A DNA stretch of 64,000 nucleotides from B46-G9 sp964581175 (GTDB lineage Bacteria; Desulfobacterota; DSM-4660; Desulfatiglandales; Desulfatiglandaceae): assembly GCA_964581175.1 (NCBI GenBank), contig CAZONI010000004.1, forward strand, positions 1-64,000. Reading direction: 5' to 3'. Made by a program: the position numbers and the translations under genes. Below are positions 59,908 to 64,000 of the stretch, piece after piece (within the stretch, counting starts at the first letter, position 1; each line of letters opens with the position of its first letter). The notes under the pieces were generated by a model, which worked only from the letters and a program-made list of their open reading frames with translations, had not been told where the DNA came from and ran no database searches.

Positions 59908-60765
59908 CTATGCGTATTCCTTGATGACCTCTCTGAGCTTTTCTTCTTCACCCTTCAGCATGTGGTAACAATGCTCATCGGTGGGGAATGTCCCGTTCCG
60001 GACGTCGTTGACATATGCCCTGAGTGCGTTTGTTACCACCTCCGCCACGTTGGCGTACTGCTTCACGAATTTGGGGGTAAACGCGGTGAATTGTCCGATC
60101 AGGTCGGACACGATCAGGAGTTGGCCGTCGCATTCTTTGCCCGCGCCGATGCTGAGAACCGGAATCTTGAGTTTTTTGGCAATGAATCCAGATACTTCAG
60201 GCGGCACAGCTTCGATGAGCAGCATCTGGGCCCCGGCCTCTTCAATTGCCAGGGCATCCTCGATGACCAGCCTGGCGGATTCGACGGTCCTGCCCTGGGC
60301 CTTGTGACCCCCGATCTGACCCGAACTCTGGGGCGTGAGACCGATGTGGCCGATGACCACTATTCCCGCATCCAGGATGGCCCTGATTCTCGAAAGGACC
60401 CGTACTCCCCCTTCCAGCTTGACGGCATCGACCCCTGCTTCCTTGAGGAAACGGATCGCATTCTTTGCCGCTTTGGAATCGGATACCTGGTAACTTCCCA
60501 GCGGCATGTCGCCCACGACGAAGGTATTAGGGGCCGCGCGCCGCACCGCTTCGCTGTGCACGATGCACTGATCCATGGTGACGGGCACCGTGCTCTCATA
60601 TCCGTACACACACATGCCCAGGGAATCCCCCACCAGGATCATGTCCATTCCGGCCGCCTCGGCAAACTGGGCGGTCGGGTAATCGTACGAGGTAATCCAG
60701 GTGATCCTTTTTCCTCCCTGCTTCATCCCCACAAAATCGTGAATCATCAGCTTCTTCTTTTGCAT
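59908..60765 (-). CDS. panB: 3-methyl-2-oxobutanoate hydroxymethyltransferase
   Basis: 285 residues, with AAAAGGAGG before the ATG. PanB adds a hydroxymethyl group from 5,10-methylene-tetrahydrofolate to 2-oxoisovalerate in pantothenate synthesis. Motifs are intact: ITSYDYPTAQFAEAAGMDMI, LVGDSLGMCVYGY, FVVGDMPLGSYQVSDSKAAK, AVKLEGGVRV, HIGLTPQSSGQIGGHKAQGR and the LIEAVPPEVSGFIAKKLKIP segment. The metal ligands (Asp in VGDSLG and GDMP, Glu in IEAVP) are present. It is slightly long at the C-terminus relative to typical 264-280 residues. panC is not in the window. Confidence 0.95.
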   Translation of the reverse strand: MQKKKLMIHDFVGMKQGGKRITWITSYDYPTAQFAEAAGMDMILVGDSLGMCVYGYESTVPVTMDQCIVHSEAVRRAAPNTFVVGDMPLGSYQVSDSKAAKNAIRFLKEAGVDAVKLEGGVRVLSRIRAILDAGIVVIGHIGLTPQSSGQIGGHKAQGRTVESARLVIEDALAIEEAGAQMLLIEAVPPEVSGFIAKKLKIPVLSIGAGKECDGQLLIVSDLIGQFTAFTPKFVKQYANVAEVVTNALRAYVNDVRNGTFPTDEHCYHMLKGEEEKLREVIKEYA

Positions 60766-60859
60766 TGTATTCCTCCTTTTCCGTTCCCCTTCCTTGGCAG
60801 AAACACCTGTTCTTCACAGAGTCGAAAACATATCCCGGCCGGGCAACCCTGGCGAGACG

Positions 60860-61378
60860 CTACTCCTGCTTCCTCGCCTGATCCGGAGTGTCACCGATAG
60901 GGACACCCTCATCGGACTTTATCTCCGAAAAAATCACGAACGTCTCCGACTTCCCATATCCATCCAGGGCGGCTATCCCGGTTTTCACCAGTTTCCCCAG
61001 TTCCTCCAGGTCCCTCACTGCCACGTACAGGAGATAGTCGAACCGTCCGGTAAGGTGGTAGCACGCCCGGACACCATGGAGTTGTCTGACGCCTTCTTCG
61101 AATCTCCTGATGGTTTCCGCCTCGTGTCTCTGCATGGCGACGGAGACAAAGGCCTGAATGCTCAGCCCCAGTTTTTCCGGGTTCAGGATGGCACGATATC
61201 CGGTGATAAATCCCTGTTCTTCCAGGCGGCGAACGCGTTCGAGCACCGTGGATTGGGCAACTCCCAGCTCCCGGGCCAATTCGATATTCTTTGCGCGCGC
61301 GTTCTCCTGTAATATGCCGAGAATTTGAATATCAAGCCTGTCTATGGAACACCTCCCGGGCAAAATGAAAAAATACAC
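60860..61378 (-). CDS. Lrp/AsnC-family transcriptional regulator
   Basis: 172 residues. The N-terminal helix-turn-helix (SIDRLDIQILGILQENARAK, then IELARELGVAQSTVLERVRR) and the ligand-binding RAM domain (AFVSVAMQRHEAETIRRFEE; CYHLTGRFDYLLYVAV) are clear. The ATG at 61378 gives eleven extra residues before the usual start of the family. A GGGAGG site lies only just ahead of an ATA codon inside that extension, so the real start may be later, but no ATG, GTG or TTG fits it well. It is likely autoregulated through the palindrome upstream. Ligand unknown; amino acids are typical effectors. Confidence 0.88.
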   Translation of the reverse strand: MYFFILPGRCSIDRLDIQILGILQENARAKNIELARELGVAQSTVLERVRRLEEQGFITGYRAILNPEKLGLSIQAFVSVAMQRHEAETIRRFEEGVRQLHGVRACYHLTGRFDYLLYVAVRDLEELGKLVKTGIAALDGYGKSETFVIFSEIKSDEGVPIGDTPDQARKQE

Positions 61379-61401
61379 ATAATTTTTGGTAAAAGGCGTT
61401 A

Positions 61402-61422
61402 TTACCGAATTATATTCGGTGA
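61402..61422. promoter_or_regulatory. Palindrome upstream of the Lrp/AsnC gene
   Basis: ttaccgaat and attcggtga form 9-base arms with one mismatch around a tat centre, 24 bases ahead of the ATG at 61378. The size and position fit an Lrp/AsnC operator for autoregulation. Confidence 0.5.
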
Positions 61423-61541
61423 TTAATTACTATGTTTGTATATTATGGCAATGTCAATATGTTTTTCGCAATCGAGTTGGCATCACTCGGTCTGCGGCTT
61501 TTCCTTGACTTTCAGGGCTCAGACTTCCCTGGTGCCGGCCT

Positions 61542-64000
61542 TTATGCCTCCGTGTTCCGGGCCCTGGAAGCCATTTGCCTTCTGTACATCCGTTCTGTCT
61601 CTTCTGAAGGAGGGACCTCAAGGGTTCTGGCTAGAGTATCCCTGCAGCGGCGGTACGTTTTCACAACGTCCGCGTGACGCCCCAGCCTCGCATGGCAAAG
61701 AATAAGTCGCTGATAAAAGACTTCTTCCAGGTTATTCCCCTCTAACCCACTTTCGTAGCGTTGGATCGCCTCTTCATATTCCCCTTCCTCTTCCAGGGCA
61801 CTACCCAGGGTGATAAGGGCCTTGAGATACCGCAGTGACATGCGCTCCCGGAGAACGACTGCCCAGTGTTGTAACGGTTCCTCTGATATAAAAGGGCCTT
61901 TATACAGGCTGAGCGCCTCCTCGTATTTTGCCATTGCCTTTTTTCTCTTGCCCTGTTTCCAGAGGGTTTCAGCTTCCTCAAGGAAAAACTCAAAGACCCA
62001 GGTGTCGATCCAGCAATATCTTGGGTTTAAGGTCAGCCTGCCATCCCGAAGTTGAATCGTCTCTTTATGAGCAAGGATGGTTCGCAGACGGTTCAAATTG
62101 GTGGAAAAGGCGCTGTGGGCCATATCTCCCTCCGTATCCGGCCAGAGATCGTCCATGATCTTTTCAATATCGACTTCTATTCCTCCCCGGGAGATCAAGG
62201 CCCTGAGAAGTTCCAGAGGGCGTTTCTGGCTCCTCCCTGCAAAACGCAGGGGGGTGCCGTCTTTCAGAATCCCGAAGCGGCCAAAGGTATGGATTTCCAG
62301 GGTCCATGGCCAGCCTTTCAGATCGTATGGCGGGTTTTCAAGTGTGAGATTCCAGGCCCTGATGAGCCTTCGGCAGTAGTCGACCTCGATACCTTCCTCA
62401 AGGGCCCGGGCGCACAACCTGGAAAGCATATCAGGGTGCCACCACCAGATCAGGCTCTGGAAGGCATGTCTTCGGCCAAAACTCATGGCTTCTTTCAGGT
62501 ATGCCGGATCCTCATCTCTTTTCTGCCTGAAGGCCAACCAGGCGTTGCCCAGGAGGCACATAAATTCTGCGATAGTACTTCTCGTCTTTCGGGCGAGCGA
62601 ATGGGCAGAGGAGAGTTCTTCGGCAGCTTCTTCAAATCGCTCCTGATCGATCAGGACCATGGCGAGCCCATACCTGCAGACCATTACAGGGAAGACATAC
62701 CCGGTCTCATTTATTGCTTTGAGAGCCGTGCGTGCATGTTCCAGCGCCCGTATGGTATCCCCCCTGAGGAAGTTGTAGAGAGCGGCACAGTGATGGAAAA
62801 TACCATAGCCATGATACCGCGAAGGGTTCAGAATTGGTTGAAGACGCTGCAGGAATCCTTCCGCCCTTTGGAAATGTCCAAGAATCAACGCGACAAACAC
62901 GCCGTTGAGCAGAAACATCTGCTCCCAGGCACCGATGCCGGTCTGCTCTATGGTTTCGAGGGCCTCTATTACCTCCTGCAAAGTTGAAACATCCGGGATG
63001 TCATAAAAAAGGCGTGTTGAAATGTCCAACCATTTCCAATGGAGCATTCCGGGAAGATGCGCCTTATAGGCCCCCATGAGTCTTCCGATCTCTCTCTTGA
63101 TGATATCCGCTCTGGCAAAATCTCCGATCCAGGAGAAATAGGTAATAGTCCAATCAGCCGCCTCTATCCGGAGCCTCAAATCGCCGTGTTGCCGTGAAAG
63201 GGAGAGCGCTTTTTCTATCCACATCGTCATATGGGGATGATGTGGGCGGCAGCACATCAGGGCACTCATCATGGACACCGCAACGGCGGTCTCGATTTCA
63301 GGAGATGGGAAAGATTCCTCCGCCAAAAGGTCCCCTTCCATACGATCGATCCAGGGATTGAGGATAGCAAAATTGTTCCATTCATAGAGGGTAGTCCCTA
63401 CAATGCCTGTCCAGGCAAGGAATACGCCCCGGCGCTCCTTTGCTGCTTCAAACAGACGAAAAGCCGTCTCAAAACGTGCTCTTGCCTCGGCCGGAGCAAC
63501 ATGCTGGCAGCTCAAACCAAGCCAATAGAGAGCCCATGGGGTTTTTTGGAGGGTTTCTTCAGGGAGGTGTTTGATCCATTGTTGCAGGGTGCCGTGCCGG
63601 CCCTGATCGAGAAGTCCTCTGGCCTGCTCTTCGACAAGGCCCATCAGGCCGCTGGTGTCTTCCGCCTGAATATACAAATCAGCAGCTTCCTCAAAGTAAC
63701 CGGAGGCGTGCAAGAGGGTGGCGGCCTTCCGCTGCAGTTGCTTGAAAGCTTTTTGCGGCAGTGTTTCAGCGGCCTTGGACAGTAGAAATTCACGAAACAG
63801 TGGGTGGAACTGGTAGACCGATTCCCGGGAGGGAAACCGTTCCATGAAGAGGTGGTCTCGTTCCAGGGTGGCCAGCAGGCTTGGAGCATCAGCCTGGCCG
63901 GTCAGTTCTTTTGCCATGGCAGTGGTCATTCTCGGAAGGGGAGAAGATTTGATCAGGAATTCCTTTGTGGTGGTTTCCATGTTGCCGAAAACCTCTTCCG
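61542..64000 (-). CDS. Large LuxR/MalT-like and BTAD-domain transcriptional regulator, 5' end outside the window
   Basis: The frame is open at the window end, so the N-terminus (probably a P-loop STAND ATPase) is missing; an internal ATG at 63980 is not the real start because in-frame family-like sequence precedes it. From 63980, residues 1-560 resemble the region after the ATPase of MalT-like activators: TTKEFLIKSSPLPRMTTAMA, YQFHPLFREFLLSKAAETLP, then many TPR-like helices. Residues about 563-660 form an OmpR/SARP-type winged helix (LEIHTFGRFGILKDGTPLRF) and about 665-800 a bacterial transcriptional activator (BTAD) domain (FFLEEAETLWKQGKRKKAMA; LEEVFYQRLILCHARLGRHA). DNA binding is thus C-terminal through a SARP-like domain rather than a LuxR HTH. 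The target genes are unknown. Confidence 0.85.
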   Translation of the reverse strand, partial: EEVFGNMETTTKEFLIKSSPLPRMTTAMAKELTGQADAPSLLATLERDHLFMERFPSRESVYQFHPLFREFLLSKAAETLPQKAFKQLQRKAATLLHASGYFEEAADLYIQAEDTSGLMGLVEEQARGLLDQGRHGTLQQWIKHLPEETLQKTPWALYWLGLSCQHVAPAEARARFETAFRLFEAAKERRGVFLAWTGIVGTTLYEWNNFAILNPWIDRMEGDLLAEESFPSPEIETAVAVSMMSALMCCRPHHPHMTMWIEKALSLSRQHGDLRLRIEAADWTITYFSWIGDFARADIIKREIGRLMGAYKAHLPGMLHWKWLDISTRLFYDIPDVSTLQEVIEALETIEQTGIGAWEQMFLLNGVFVALILGHFQRAEGFLQRLQPILNPSRYHGYGIFHHCAALYNFLRGDTIRALEHARTALKAINETGYVFPVMVCRYGLAMVLIDQERFEEAAEELSSAHSLARKTRSTIAEFMCLLGNAWLAFRQKRDEDPAYLKEAMSFGRRHAFQSLIWWWHPDMLSRLCARALEEGIEVDYCRRLIRAWNLTLENPPYDLKGWPWTLEIHTFGRFGILKDGTPLRFAGRSQKRPLELLRALISRGGIEVDIEKIMDDLWPDTEGDMAHSAFSTNLNRLRTILAHKETIQLRDGRLTLNPRYCWIDTWVFEFFLEEAETLWKQGKRKKAMAKYEEALSLYKGPFISEEPLQHWAVVLRERMSLRYLKALITLGSALEEEGEYEEAIQRYESGLEGNNLEEVFYQRLILCHARLGRHADVVKTYRRCRDTLARTLEVPPSEETERMYRRQMASRARNTEA

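Noticed and set aside
59695..60900. 401-codon plus-strand frame over panB and its neighbour
   Set aside because: Antisense to panB and the unknown gene, both of which have strong ribosome sites.

Overview
The window looks like a chromosomal segment of an anaerobic deltaproteobacterium (Desulfobacterota), probably from a sulfate-reducing or syntrophic lineage. This is inferred from gene content (many multi-PAS hybrid kinases, FolE2 plus a stand-alone AICAR transformylase, molybdenum-storage and MOT1 genes, a NorQ/NorD-type pair, an EndoQ-like PHP/UvrD fusion) and from the style of its palindromic intergenic repeats. Most genes have clear Shine-Dalgarno sites and moderately GC-rich codons. No database search was possible.

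Layout. Positions 1-3.7 kb hold the end of a membrane hybrid histidine kinase and a cyclic-amidohydrolase gene. From 3793 to 18532 lies a segment bounded by a perfect 49-bp direct repeat of the 3' part of a tRNA-Pro gene; the complete tRNA-Pro is at the right end. Just inside each boundary sits an identical short tandem motif (two gggtacaaa units). This has the anatomy of a tRNA-targeted genomic island that has lost its integrase. Its cargo is almost entirely signal transduction: a 1464-residue SBP3/six-PAS hybrid kinase, a REC-LuxR regulator, a FlaG-like small protein, and a tight four-gene cassette (REC-PAS4-kinase, REC-HDOD, REC with a catalytically dead HD-GYP, and a single REC). An IHF-alpha-like gene and several gene remnants (IS3 transposase, deleted HD-GYP, VapB-like antitoxin) are also present.

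18.6-27.5 kb is mostly on the plus strand: folE2, a one-domain AICAR transformylase, a molybdenum-storage-protein homologue, then a PadR regulator with a MOT1 molybdate permease (apparent molybdenum locus), followed by a Usp/GAF/ArsA-like ATPase/small protein/DUF3108 group. 27.5-33.7 kb is a minus-strand operon of an MFS importer, an FGGY sugar kinase, a sphingosine-1-phosphate-lyase-like PLP enzyme and an adenine deaminase, which suggests import, phosphorylation and C-C cleavage of an unknown polyol or amino-alcohol. 33.8-37.7 kb carries a cyclophilin and a NorD/CbbO plus NorQ/CbbQ pair with no nearby nitric oxide reductase or Rubisco. 37.8-40.9 kb has a methyltransferase, a membrane protein and a MinD-like ATPase with a J-domain/HTH partner. 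41-46.5 kb encodes RecB and RecD without an adjacent RecC. 46.8-57.2 kb holds an acyl-CoA ligase, SfsA, a CLC channel with CBS domains, the EndoQ-like/UvrD fusion, an ADP-ribosylglycohydrolase homologue, a quinone oxidoreductase and a stand-alone OvoA-type methyltransferase. 57.2-64 kb is minus-strand: an aminotransferase, an unrecognised 421-residue protein beside panB, an Lrp/AsnC regulator, and a large LuxR/BTAD-type regulator cut by the window end.

Four different palindromic, MITE-like intergenic elements (near 33.7, 38.5, 46.6 and 58.5 kb) punctuate the backbone. No rRNA, CRISPR array, intact transposase or integrase was seen.
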